Below, piece by piece: positions 1 to 10,400 of a stretch of DNA of 64,000 nt. Where the stretch lies: assembly GCA_030035585.1 (NCBI GenBank), contig CM057460.1:127332714-127396713 (forward strand), read 5' to 3'. The translations under genes and the position numbers were made by a program. A model generated the notes under the pieces. It worked only from the letters and a program-made list of their open reading frames with translations, was not told the DNA's origin and did not search any database. Each line of letters begins with the position of its first letter. Within the stretch, counting starts at the first letter, position 1. This stretch comes from Dugong dugon (taxonomy: Eukaryota; Chordata; Mammalia; Sirenia; Dugongidae).

Positions 1-422
1 AGGCTGGAGAAGGGGAGTGGATAATTGCTGTGGTAAAGTTTATTTATGTTGCCACTTCGGGCCTTTATGGGAAATCCTAAAAGCCACATCTCTGGAGCTG
101 GAAACTTGGCAGGAGACAAGAGAAAATGTCCCATCTCTATCCAAGTGGTTACTAACAAGATGGCTATGGGAGTCATTCTCTTTCCAGAAATGATTGAACC
201 CGGTGTACTGTAATCAGAAGGGGGAAATGAACTTAGAAACAAAGCAAGATGACTCTCTTACTTTATCCCTCACTTCCTGCAAACTTACACTACCTGCTGG
301 AAGGTGATGGTGAGTTTGTTTTAGGAGGGCTGGGCAATGCTTAGCTTTCTTTTCACTAGGACTTAGCAAATAAAGACCAGCAAGTTATGTAAAGTCAGAT
401 TCCGAATGCCTTGTTCGAGAAA
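1..422. other. Unassigned single-copy DNA
   Basis: No open frame with a recognisable domain, no repeat signature and no RNA gene is visible here. The base composition is ordinary A+T-rich mammalian DNA. Confidence 0.5.
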
Positions 423-565
423 CAGAATCAAAGAATATTAGGAAAAAGAGAGATCTTAAGGTCATAGCTCCAATTCTTCCTTTTGTGTAAATTAGAAAGC
501 AAGCCTAGAGGAATGGAATGATTTGTCAGAGGACTCAAGTCCAGTCTCCAGAATCGAAATCCAAT
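423..565 (+). repeat. Possible ancient MIR-class SINE remnant
   Basis: The order of short blocks (tagaatattagga..., a stretch on gaaagcaagcc, then agaggactcaagtcca) resembles old mammalian SINEs that read 'agaatgttagagctgg...ttgcccaaggtcac...gaacccaggtc'. The match is very degenerate and was made by eye. Similar blocks recur near 12080 and 40420. Confidence 0.3.
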
Positions 566-949
566 CCTTTTTGAACTACTACTCTTAAGAACCACACTGA
601 CTGGGTCTCTTCTCTCCCTATTGCCTTATCGCCCTCACCCTGGTCATAATTTTTGTCACGTTCTTTATTTTCCTCAATACTTTTCTGGAGGCAAATTAAC
701 CATGGATTTAAGTCCTGAAAATTTTTTTGCCTGTTATTTGTCATCATCACTATCATCCGCCTAATCACTGTCAACTTCTAACACCTAGCAGATCCCAGTA
801 GTTTAAAGACTACAGTTGTGTGATGAGCCTGCTTAGATACACTGTTAACTTTTTTTGGAGTAAGCTTAAGCATAGGACTCTGGGAGGTTTCTAGTAGAAA
901 GGAGGAGGAGGAGGAATAGCAACGACAGGCATAGTAACGGTAGTTGTAG

Positions 950-1130
950 CAGTTCTTGTATCTAGCATTAACTGAGCACTTACCATGTACCATATTTAAT
1001 GTTAAGCATGTCACATGAATTGTCTCACTTAATTTCCAAATATTACTTAGGTGGCAATTGCTATTATCTGCATTTTCTGCATAAGGAAATTGAAACTGAG
1101 AAAGCTTAATCATTTGTCAAAAGTCATGCT
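950..1130 (+). repeat. MIR SINE
   Basis: The segment follows the MIR order: 'ttaactgagcacttaccatgta', a cluster on tctcacttaattt, 'aggtggcaattgctattatctgcattt', then 'gaaattgaaactgagaaagcttaa'. This is the old, immobile tRNA-derived core SINE of all mammals. Confidence 0.7.
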
Positions 1131-2258
1131 CTGCAGAGTCTTACTCAAAGCTTAGGTCTTTCCATTACCACATTCAAGGAATTGTGTGCCAAGCGCAGAA
1201 ATTCTTTTGCACTTGAAGCTCCCCTGCAGTGTGAAATTCCCTGCCTTTACTCCAGGTCTCTTGGGGGTCTTGGTGGAACCTGCTAGAGTGAGGAGTCCTG
1301 ATTTCATAATTCTAGCCTAGGCCTGTTGGACTCACGCCTTGGGCCTCCCCCCCATCTTGTGTTCCTTCCTTAACCTCCCAGTGCCCCATCTGACTCATTG
1401 TCCCACTGACCTCAGTGGAACATGTTAACGCAGGAATATAGGTCCAGACTGACATGTGGGTGGAATAGCTGTCACCAATCTGGTATATCAGGGTCTCCAG
1501 GGACGTCTACATGGTCAAAATTGCCAGCTCACCATGTCTGTAACTCTGCCTTTAATGTCTACCATTAGCTTCACATCACAAGTTAAGCTCTGCTGTTTCT
1601 AAATACCCTTTTTTAAAATTCCAGGATAAGTTTCCAACTCAGAAACCAGCAGGGCCTTAAAACTTCACTTACTGTTTGGCATTTGAAGTGCATTTTCCCA
1701 CCAAAGCCATATTATCAACATTGGTTAGATTTCTATATTGACCCACAAAAGCTTTCACTTTTTAGCCCTAACGAAACTGTCACTTGGTACCAGCATTATT
1801 GTGGTGCTATTTCAACACCACCTAAATACTGTTTAAAAATTGTATCAATGGAAAAATGCAGGGTTTTAACTCAGAATGCCAGTCGCACATCCTTGTCCTT
1901 TTAACAGAGGAACTGGAGACTACCTGGTCTTCCGTTATAGTGACAATAGCCATACCTTGCCTGGGCCCAAATAATAGAGACCAGTGGCTCAGGGCCCTGG
2001 CTGTGCTTTGGTTTCCAGCACTGGCACAGGTACCAAGATGAACCGGTTGCAGACTGTTGCTGTGGGGCTGTGGAAATATTCAGGGAGGCAGTGTCTTGGG
2101 AAAAACAGAATCTAGAGCCAGGCATACAGTCCAACTATATAATTTGGCAAAACCTGATACAATTGGGTAACAAATATACCTGCCTTTTGACCCCGGAGTC
2201 CCATCTGCAGGACTCCAGCTTCAGAAATAAAAGAGTCTGTATATAAGGAAGGAATACT
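1131..2258. other. Unassigned single-copy DNA
   Basis: Short overlapping open frames occur on both strands (for example 1683-1904 and 1901-2134). None shows a domain, start context or codon pattern that supports a gene. I see no recognisable repeat. Confidence 0.45.
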
Positions 2259-2456
2259 TGGGTGGATAAAATAGTTAAACACATTCTGCTGCTAACTGAA
2301 AGGTTGGAGGCTCAAGTCCACACAGGGGCACCTCGGGAGAAAAGCCTGGCCATCTACTTCCAAAAAATCAGCCATGAAAATCCTACGGAGTGCAGTTCTA
2401 CTCTGATACACGTGGGGTCACCATGAGTTGGAATTGACTGGATAGCAACTGTTTTT
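2259..2456 (+). mobile_element. AfroSINE, full-length, diverged
   Basis: The tRNA-like head is degenerate ('gctgctaactgaaaggttggaggctcaagtcc'). The diagnostic middle 'aaatcagccatgaaaatcctacggagtgcagttctactctgatacac' precedes the RTE-like tail 'ccatgagttggaattgactgg'. It is a non-autonomous element. The shared tail implies mobilisation by the RTE LINE found elsewhere in the window. Confidence 0.85.
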
Positions 2457-2476
2457 TGAAATTGGTATATAAGGAT

Positions 2477-2478
2477 AT

Positions 2479-2509
<31 letters not shown>

Positions 2510-2510
2510 C
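2477..2510. repeat. (CA)n microsatellite, interrupted
   Basis: About 34 bases of CA dinucleotides broken by one 'aa' and one 'ta'. It lies shortly downstream of the AfroSINE tail. Confidence 0.9.
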
Positions 2511-2645
2511 ATCCTGGATGATGGGACACAGAAGAAGCATGAGAGAGCTAGAGAATTTTATGTTTACTTATAAGGCATTGATAAGGTGGGCATAAGATCT
2601 TAAGCTAGGGATGACTCTTTGGAAACAAGGAATCCATTAAGCATG

Positions 2646-3038
2646 TTCTTGTTGTTGTTAGTTGCCATTGAGCCAGATTTGACTCATAGTGAACCCATGT
2701 ACAACAGACCAAAACATTGCCCGGTCCTGCACCATCCTCATGATCGTTGGTTTGCTCAAGCCTATTGTTGCAGACACTGTATTTTGAGCGCCTTCCAACT
2801 TAGGGGGCTCATCTCCCAGCACTATATAGGACAATATTCTATTGTGATCCATAAGTTTTTCATTGGCTAATTTCCAGATGTAGATTGTCAGGCCTTTCTT
2901 CCTGGTCTATCTTAGTCTGGAAGCTCTGCTGAACCCTATTCACCACGGGTGGCCTTGATGGTATTTGAAATATCAGTGGTATAGTTTTTAATCATCATTG
3001 CAACACACAGGCCACAACAGTCTGACAAATGAGTGGTA
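2646..3038 (-). mobile_element. Internally deleted, non-autonomous RTE derivative
   Basis: Read on the minus strand, the 5' part matches the 5' untranslated region of the RTE copy at 43891-47232 (shared blocks 'gccttccaac', 'ggggctcatctcccagcactatat', 'cttagtctggaagctctgctga', 'gagtggta'). The 3' part matches the RTE 3' end (the '+'-strand block 'gttgttgttagttgccattgag' through 'catcctcatgatcgttg'). The whole coding region between them is missing. No clear tRNA head remains in this copy, unlike the related copies at 29112-29407 and 48067-48477. Confidence 0.75.
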
Positions 3039-3274
3039 GTCCATTAAGTTAGGCATGCCTTAAATGAGAACAAGCTCATCAGGACATTCTCTTATATTCC
3101 TGTTCCATGATTTGGCAGAGTGACCCAAAAAAACAGGCCAACTAGAGACGGAGGAATAACTCTGTAAGGTGATTTATATCTTGTTGAACAAACATTTCCC
3201 AGATCTGTTAGAGAATCAAAGAGTCATCTCTACCTTTCAATATTTTGATAACAAAAAGTCATCATTATTACTGC

Positions 3275-3309
<35 letters not shown>

Positions 3310-3310
3310 C
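3275..3310. repeat. (CAT)n / (ATC)n microsatellite
   Basis: Twelve uninterrupted CAT units, immediately before a MIR element. Such a run is likely to vary in length between individuals. Confidence 0.95.
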
Positions 3311-3482
3311 TAACTTGCATTGAGTGCTAATGTTCCAGGAACTCTGTTAAAAGCTTTATATCCATTATCTCATTTTATCTGCATAATAACACTATGAGGT
3401 AGATTCTATTATTATCCTTATTTTACAGGCAAGAAAACAGACCCAGGATTCAAATACACTAACTCTAGAGTCCACACTCTTA
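3311..3482 (+). repeat. MIR SINE
   Basis: Blocks 'gcattgagtgctaatgttccagg', 'tatccattatctcattttatctg' and 'atgaggtagattctattattatcc' followed by 'ttttacaggcaagaaaacag' are in MIR order. Confidence 0.7.
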
Positions 3483-3649
3483 ATAAACTCAGGAGGCTGG
3501 TTGTTAACCACCAATATGGCAGGGTTCAAACCAACCATATGGAATTAGTGATAAATATAAAATAACATATTTGGGTTTCCAACAAATTGACTTCATTAGT
3601 CTGTGACGAGGTAATTTCCAGCATCACAGCAACACCAAGCCTATTTACG

Positions 3650-4952
3650 CCTATTCCCAACAAAGGTGATCCCACCAAATGCAGAAATGATTGAACAATA
3701 TCATTAATATCACATGAAAGTAAAATTTTGCTACGGATCATTCAAAAGAAGCTGCTGTTCAACAGGGAACTGCCAGAAATTCAGGCCAGATGCAGAAGAG
3801 GCTGCGGAACCAGGGATATCATTGCTGATGTCAGATGGGTCCTGGCTGAAAGCACAGAATACCAGAAAGATGTTTACTTGTGTTTTATTGACTATGCAAA
3901 GGCATTCGACTGTGCGGATCATAACAAATTATGGATAACATTGTGAAGAATGGGAATTCCAGAACACTTAATTGTGCTCATGAGGAACCTGTACACAGAT
4001 CAAGAGGCAGTCGTTTGAACAGAACATGATTTAAAGTCAGAAAAGGTGTGCGTCAGGGTTGTATCCTTTCACCATACCTATTCAATCTGTATGCTGAGAA
4101 AATAATCTGAGAAGCTGGACTATATGAAGAAGAAAGGGGCATCAGGATTGGAGGAAGACTCATTAACAACCTGCATTATTCAGATGACACAACTTTGCTT
4201 GCTGAAAGCGAAGAGGACTTGAAGCACTTACTGATGAAGATCAACGACCACAGCCTTCAGTATGAATTACTCTTCAACATAAAGAAAACAAAAATCCTTA
4301 CAACCGGACCAATAAGCAACGTCATCATAAATGGAGAAAAGATTGAAATTGTCAAGGATTTCATTTTACTTGGATTCACAATCAACACCCATGGAAGCAG
4401 CAGTCAAGAAATATGTCAAAAGACATATTGCATTGGGCAAATCCACTGCAAAAGACCTCTTTAAAGTATTGAAAAGCAAAGATGTCACTTTGAAGACTAA
4501 GGTGTGCCTGACTCAAGGCATGGTGTTTTCAATTGCCTCATATACTTGTTAAAGCTGGACGATGAAAAAGGAAGACTGAAGAAGAATTGATGCTTTTGTG
4601 GAGTTGGAGAAGAATATTGAATATATTTTATATTGAAGCTACCACGGACTGCCAAAAAAACGAACAAATCTGTCTTGGAAGAAGTACAACCAGAATGCTC
4701 CTTAGAAGCAAGGATGGTAAGACTATGTGTCGCACACTTTGGACATGTTATCAGGAGGATCAGTCCCTGGAGAAGGATGTCATGCTTGGTAAAGTAGAGG
4801 GTCTGTGAAAAAGAGGAAGACCCTCAATGAGATGGATTAACACAGTGGCTGCAACAATGGGCTCAAGCATAACAATGATTGTGAGGGTGGCGCAGGACCA
4901 GGCAGTGTTTCGTTCTGTTGTGCATAGGGTCGCTATGAATCAGAACAGATGG
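3650..4952 (+). mobile_element. RTE/BovB-like LINE, 5'-truncated, dead
   Basis: This is the reverse-transcriptase half and 3' end of an RTE-clade LINE. Frames at 3728-3946 and 4195-4464 encode a recognisable RT core: the block CFIDYAKAFDCADHNKLW is RT motif A (the D after AKAF is a catalytic aspartate). The motif C equivalent reads YSDD near 4170-4180 in place of the usual YADD. The C-terminal 'LGFTINTHGSSSQEI' block follows. Frameshifts and stops (for example tga after 'ataacattg') break the frame repeatedly. The element ends with the tail 'gggtcgctatgaatcagaaca', shared with AfroSINEs. It lacks the endonuclease domain. It cannot move itself. Confidence 0.9.
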
Positions 4953-5202
4953 AAAAAGCTGCTCGGGGTTTTAGTTGACCATGAGCTTAACCTGAATCAA
5001 CAGTGTGACGTGGCTATTAAAATAGTCTCACAACTGTCCAAATAGAAATTGAGGGTTGTACTATTAGCAATAGGCCTGCCCCACTCTGCTATTCAAAACC
5101 TATCAGAAATATTTTTTTCCTGTGAACAATACACTTTTGAAATAAGCATGTGCAAACTAGAGTGTGTTAGGAAAAGCATGACAAGGGATTTTCAAGCTAC
5201 TC

Positions 5203-5405
5203 TTTATTGAGTAGTTCTGGGCCAGGCACTGCTGAGCACTTTACATACATTGTCTAATTTAATTCTCACAATGGCTCTAAGACGTGTGTGCTGACTGTCA
5301 CAGGGGAGAAAATGAGGCTTAGGGTGCTCAAAAAACTTGCTATAGATCACAGAGCTGATAAATGGAGAGCTGAGATCCCATGCTAGGCTTGCCTGAAACC
5401 TAGGA
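5203..5405 (+). repeat. MIR SINE
   Basis: Typical MIR blocks are 'gggccaggcactgctgagcactttacat', 'tctaatttaattctcacaatgg', 'ggagaaaatgaggctta' and 'gatcacagagctgataaatgg'. It is one of the better preserved MIRs in the window. Confidence 0.8.
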
Positions 5406-5559
5406 CGCTGGTCTGGCCAGGACCCAGGAGATAACCCCTGCAAGCAACTCCCAAAGGAACTTCAGGATGAGCTTGAAGAAAATGAGACTTTGGGGAAAAA
5501 ACCCAATAATTTTTTTTTCTAGTGTCTGGATAAAAGTTTTACAAAGATGTGGTTTTTTT

Positions 5560-5808
5560 GGTCCATATAGTTGTTGCTATTGTTTGTTGTTGTTGTTTTT
5601 CAAGAAAAGTTTACATAACAATCCTTATTTCCTATTTTTCTTATTTGTATGTACATGTAGGGCACAAAATATCTATAGTAAGAATAAGACTTTGCATTTT
5701 TCTTTGTAATTTCCAAAGCCCCACCCCAACTCACATTGAATTTGTATAATAATTCTGTGTGATATACATTTAGTTAACACAGTGGCATACAGAATTCTGT
5801 CTTGTTCT
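5560..5808 (-). other. Possible old L1 3' remnant
   Basis: A block of about 40 bases starting 'aaaagtttacataacaatcc' near 5606 recurs in near-identical form at about 6433-6472. 'Aaagtttaca' is also the end of L1 3'UTRs in this window seen from the minus strand. The rest is not recognisable, so the call is tentative. Confidence 0.35.
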
Positions 5809-5820
5809 AGACAGAATTTA

Positions 5821-6055
5821 CATGTTTTTATTTTTATTGTAATTTAGATGAAGCTTTCAGAACAAATAGTTTCTCATTAAACAGTTAGTACCCATATTGT
5901 TTTATGACAATGGTTAACAACCCCACTACATGTCAACACTGTCCCTTCTCAACCTTGGGTTCCCTATTACCAGCTTTCTTGTCCCCTCCTGCCTTCTAGT
6001 CCTTGTCCCTGGACTGTTGTGCCCCTTTAGTCTCATTTTGTTTTATGGGGCTTAT
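5821..6055 (-). mobile_element. 5'-truncated L1 3' end with target-site duplication
   Basis: Read on the minus strand this is the last ~230 bases of an L1 3'UTR of the same type as 50830-51700 and 15866-16294 (blocks 'ctggtaatagggaacccaagg', 'aatgagaaactatttgttct'). It is flanked by a perfect 12-bp direct repeat, agacagaattta, at 5809-5820 and 6056-6067. That marks an ordinary target-primed insertion. No coding sequence is included. Confidence 0.88.
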
Positions 6056-6309
6056 AGACAGAATTTATGTTCATGTTATAGCCCACTAACTAGGATGGCA
6101 GTTCTTTCATGCAAAAGACTATCTTAATTCTTTCTTTCCTACAGCTCAGGGGTTCATACTTGCTAAGTTTTGTTGAGTTAAATATATAAGATTACCACTG
6201 AATCTTTAATTGCTCCCAAGCTTTCCTACCAGCCTGCATAGAACATCTTCTAAATTGTGTCATGGCCTCTAAGTCATAGCAGAGTGGCAAACACCAGATC
6301 TGTAGGGAT

Positions 6310-6430
6310 TAGGCCAAAAACAAAAAGCCAAACCTGTTGCTTTCGAGCTGGTTTGGACTCACAGTGACCCTACAGGAGAGAGTAGAACTGCCCCCATAGG
6401 GATTCCAATGCTGTAATCTTACAGATTATG
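6310..6430 (-). mobile_element. AfroSINE fragment (3' half)
   Basis: Blocks 'ccaaacctgttgctttcgagctgg', 'gaccctacaggagagagtagaactgcccc' and 'tgctgtaatctta' are the minus-strand tail half of an AfroSINE. The tRNA-like head is missing. Confidence 0.8.
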
Positions 6431-6482
6431 TGAAAAGTTTACATCGCAATCCCTATTTCCTATTTTTCTTTTAAAGAATTGC

Positions 6483-6667
6483 AGGCAACACTAACCAGTT
6501 GCTATCAAGTTGATTCCAACTCATGGTGACCCTATGTGTGTCAGAGTAGAATTGTGTTCCACAGAGTTTTTAATGGCTGGTTTTTCATAAATAGATCACC
6601 AGACCTTTATTCTGTGGTGCCTAGGAGTGGATTCGAACCTCCTATGTTTCAGTTAACAGCTGAGCAC
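6483..6667 (-). mobile_element. AfroSINE, near full-length
   Basis: It opens with 'accagttgctatcaagttgattccaactcatgg' and closes with 'ggattcgaacctcctatgtttcagttaacagctgagcac', the minus-strand B-box and head. It directly abuts the RTE that starts near 6668. Confidence 0.8.
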
Positions 6668-8313
6668 ATCAGGATTCTATGCACAAAAAACTGAACAACA
6701 CAGGCAGCATCAAAAGAAGATGGAAGGAATATACAGAGAGTCACTGTACCAAAAAGAATTGGTCAATGTTGAACCACTTCAGGAGGTAGCATATGATCAA
6801 GAACCAGTCGTTCTGAAGGAAGAAGTCCAAGCTACACTGAAGGCATTGGCAAAAAATAAGTCTCTGGGAATTGACGGAATACCAATTAAGATGTTTGAAC
6901 AAACGGATGCAATGCTGGAAGTGCTCGCTCCTCTATGCCAAGAAACTTGGAAGACAGCTACCTGGCCGACCAACTGGAAGAAATCTGTATTTTTGCCCAT
7001 TCCAAAGAAATGTGATCCAACAGAATGTGGAAATTATCAAACAATATCATTAATATCACACACAAGTAAAATTTTACTGAAGATAACTCAAAAACAGTTG
7101 CAGCAGTACATCCACAGGGAACTGCCAGAAATTCAAGCCAGATTCAGAAGAGGATGTGGAACGAGGGATATCATTGCTGATATCAGAAGGATCTTGGCTG
7201 AAAGCAGAGAATACCAGAAATATGTTTACTTGTGTTTTATTTACAATGCAAAGGCATTGGACTGTAAGAATCATAACAAATTATGAATAACATTGCGGAG
7301 AGTGGGAATTCCAGAACACTTGACTGTGCTCATGGGGAACCTGTACATAGACCAGAGGCATTGCTGGAACAAAATAAGAGGATACTTCGTGGTTTAAAAT
7401 CAGGAAAGGTGTGTGTCAGGGTTGTATCCTTTCACCATACTTATTCAGTCTGTATGCTGAGCAAATAATCCGAGAAGCTGGGCTATAAGAAGAAGAGCAC
7501 GGCATCAGGATTGGAGGGAGACTCATTAACAACCTGTGATGTACAGATGATGCAACCTTGCTTACTGAAAGTGAGAAGGACTTGAAGCACTTACTGATGA
7601 AGATCAAAGACCACAGCCTTCAGGATGGATTATACCTCAACATAAAGAAAACAAAAATCCTCACAACTGGACCAATAAGCAACATCCTGATAAACGGAGA
7701 AAAGTTTGAAGTTGTCAAGTATTTCATTTTACTTGGATTCACAATCAATGCCCATGGAAGCAACAGTCAAGAAGTAAAATTATGTATTGCATTGGGCACA
7801 TCTGCTCCGAAAGACCTCTTTAAAATGTTAAAAAGGAAAGATGTCATCTTGAGGACTAAGGTGCACCTGATCCAAGCCATGGTATTTTCAACTGCCTCCT
7901 ATGCATGCGAAAGCTGGACAATGAATAAGGAAGACTGAAAAATTGATGCCTTTGAATTACGGTGTTGTTGAAGAATATTGAAGATACCATTGACCTCCTG
8001 AAGAATGAACAAATCTGTGTTGGAAGAAGTACAGCCAGAATGCTCCTTAAAAGCGAGGATGATGAGACTTTGTATCACATATTTTGGACATGTTATCAGG
8101 AAATACCAGTCCCTGGAGATGGGCATCATGCTTGATAAAGAAGAGAGTCAGCGAAAAAGAGGAAGACCCGTAGTGAGATGGATTGACACAGTGGCTGCAA
8201 CAGTTAGCTCAAACATAGCAATGATTGTGAGGATGGCGCAGGACCCGGCAGTGGTTTGCTCTGTTGTACATAGGATTGCTGTGAGTTGGAGCTGACTTGA
8301 TGACACCTAACAA
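6668..8313 (+). mobile_element. RTE/BovB-like LINE, 5'-truncated, dead
   Basis: The longest uninterrupted piece is 6720-7286 (188 codons). It covers the linker and N-terminal RT: 'LAKNKSLGIDGIPIKMF', then 'WPTNWKKSVFLPIPKK', then the fingers/palm ending 'AKALDCKNHNKL'. A stop then breaks it. The next frame, 7558-7938, holds 'TESEKDLKHLLMKIKDHSLQDG' and 'LGFTINAHGSNSQEV', and 8005-8295 holds the C-terminus. The catalytic box that should read YADD is now CTDD with a stop just before it (around 7535-7550). The 3' end 'gctgtgagttggagctgacttgatg' plus acctaacaacaa is the RTE tail. The endonuclease domain is absent. It is a fossil. Confidence 0.92.
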
Positions 8314-8327
8314 CAAGAACAAAAATC

Positions 8328-8438
8328 TTTACAGAAGTAGACTGCCACATCTCTCTCCTTTGGAACAGCTGGTAGGTTGGAACTGCCCACTTTCAGGTTA
8401 GCAGCCAGCACTGAACCACTGTGCCACCACGACTCCTT
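8328..8438 (-). mobile_element. AfroSINE fragment (head half)
   Basis: It contains 'gtagactgccacatctctctc', 'ggtaggttggaactgcccac' and 'cactgaaccactgtgccacc', the minus-strand head. It lies 15 bases beyond the end of the preceding RTE. Confidence 0.8.
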
Positions 8439-8984
8439 AGAGGTTAGGCAGGTAATGTAAATGAGCAAAGGAGAGACACAAGATTGAAAACAACAATAGA
8501 AGCACAATGATACATGGCAGTTCACATTTGGCCTCAGTGCTGGGGAGTGGCAGTGTGATCAATCACATTGTGCTCAATATGGTCACCTGGCACTCGGTAT
8601 GCATTTCTGTATTCTTCTATGCACCTTTCTGTATTGCACCTAGGGACCGTTGGGTAAATTAGGCTCTCCCAATCAGATGCACTTGTGTGAGGTCTGGAAG
8701 GTAGGATTGGGAGCATCTTTCTCCTGCTATTTTACTTGGCAAATAAGGTTGGAGTTTAGAGAGAGGCAGCTGTAGCAGAGGCATTTGCCCTTCTGATCAC
8801 TGCATCTCTGGATACAGCATTGTGTTCTTGAAGAGCTAGGAATCAAGATTTTAACGTGAAATCAATTGATTTTTTATTTTTAGAATACTTTTAAGACAAG
8901 AGTCATAGAGCCATTTTTCTTACCCTCAAGACAGACCCTCACGTAGCCCATTTGCTAAAGTTTTTTCTTTTCTGCCTCAGAACC
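8439..8984. other. Unassigned single-copy DNA
   Basis: Nothing recognisable as a gene, RNA or repeat. Short frames on the minus strand have no supporting features. Confidence 0.45.
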
Positions 8985-9425
8985 TCCTCAAAGAGAAACA
9001 GCTAGCTGGAATCGGCTGAAACAGGTCCTGCCCTCCATCCTGGCATTCCAGTTGACCTTTAGCTCATTAACTGCTTCATGCATGGTAAATTCTTTTCCCT
9101 GGGTGGGGAGCTGACATACTAATGAACAAAAATGACTAAGTTTCTCTCCTCCTGCTGGGGGAATCGAACCAGGGTTAGAAAATGTTTACTCATTCTAAAA
9201 CACTCCGCGCCTGCGCGAAGGCCATTTTGTAGTCTGAAACTGATCCTGCCTGTATAAACCAGTCTCAACAAGCTGCCTGCGAAGTAGTCTTGGATGGTCT
9301 ACAGGCTCGTCTGACCTCTTGCTTGGCCAACCGGTAAAATTGCCTTTTGTCTCCCCATTTGGATCTTTGTCTTTTTGGCCCGGGACGGAATTGCGCCGAG
9401 CAGAACCCAGAGTTCCCAGCGACGC
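8985..9425 (+). promoter_or_regulatory. Probable solitary ERV1-like LTR with promoter motifs
   Basis: The layout is that of a retroviral LTR. An enhancer-like part is followed by an NRF1-like palindrome gcgcctgcgc (9207-9216), a YY1-like gccattttg (9221-9229) and a TATA box TATAAA (9253-9258). An R/U5-like part with 'cttttggcccgggacgg' comes next. The neighbouring L1M 3' end starts abruptly after it. No internal retroviral sequence is present, so it would be a solo LTR. Exact ends are uncertain because I could not fix the TG...CA termini or a target-site duplication. A unique promoter is the alternative. Confidence 0.45.
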
Positions 9426-10400
9426 TTTTAGATTTACAGAAAAGTTACTAAGATAGTCCAGAGAGTTCCCATAGATCCCACACCCAGTTTCTCCAATTAT
9501 TAACGTCTTACTATAGATGGGACATTTGTTACAATTAATGAACTAATATTGATACATTGTTCAAGTCCATAGTCTATTCAAATTTCCTTAGCTTTTACCT
9601 TATGTCCTTTTTCTGTTCCAGGATTCCATCCAGGATACCACATTACATGTAATTGTATCTATTTAGGGTCCTCTTGGCTGTGACAGTTTCACAGACTTCC
9701 CTTGTTTTTGATGACCTCAGCAGTTTTAAGCAGATTGGGTCAGGTATTTTATAGACAGTTCCTCAGCTGGGGTTTGTCTGATGTTTTTCTCATGATTAGT
9801 CTTGGGTTATAGGCTTTTGGTGGGAAGACCACAGAGGTAAAGTGCCATTCTCATCACATATCAAGGATACATGCTATCAACACAACTTATCCCTAATGAT
9901 GTTAGCCTTGATCACATGACTTAGGTAGTGTGTGTTAGGTTTCTCCACGGTAAAGTCATTCTTTTTTCCTTCTTTTCATACTGTACGTTTTGGAAGGAAG
10001 CTACTATGCAGCCCATACGCAAGAGGTAGGGGATTCTGCTCCACGTCCTCGAGGGTGGGGTATTTACATAAAGTATTTGGAATTCTTCTGCATGGAGATT
10101 TGTCTATTCCTCCTTACTTATTCAATCATTTATTTATATCAGAATGGACTCATGGATCTTTATTTTATACTTTGAATTATAATCTAATACTACGCTATTA
10201 TTTTGCTGCTCAAATTTTTCCAGCTTTGGCTAGTAGGAGTTCTTTCCGAGCAATTTGTTTTCACGTCACTCCTGCATTTCTTTGACATATTCCCCTCATC
10301 GTGGTGTTTTTATTTTGTTTTTAGCCATTTCCTTAATTTCTGGCACTTGTATGTTCTATAACCCAGTCCTAGGTTTAGCTATTGATCAATTGACTTGTAA
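9426..10400 (-). mobile_element. L1M-type LINE 3' end (old)
   Basis: The minus-strand order of blocks is that of the old mammalian L1M 3' region, for example 'agatttacagaaaagttac', 'tttgttacaattaatgaact', 'ttctgttccaggattccatcc', 'ttggctgtgacagtttc', 'tgtctgatgtttttctcatga', 'aagtgccattctcatcaca' and 'tttcattactgtacgttttgg'-like text. It is heavily mutated. The plus-strand open frame at 9932-10285 is antisense to it and not a gene. Confidence 0.75.

Noticed and set aside
3617-3642. Short reversed RTE-5'-like text just before the plus-strand RTE
   Set aside because: About 25 bases resembling the RTE 5' end in reverse, too short and degenerate to call an inversion.
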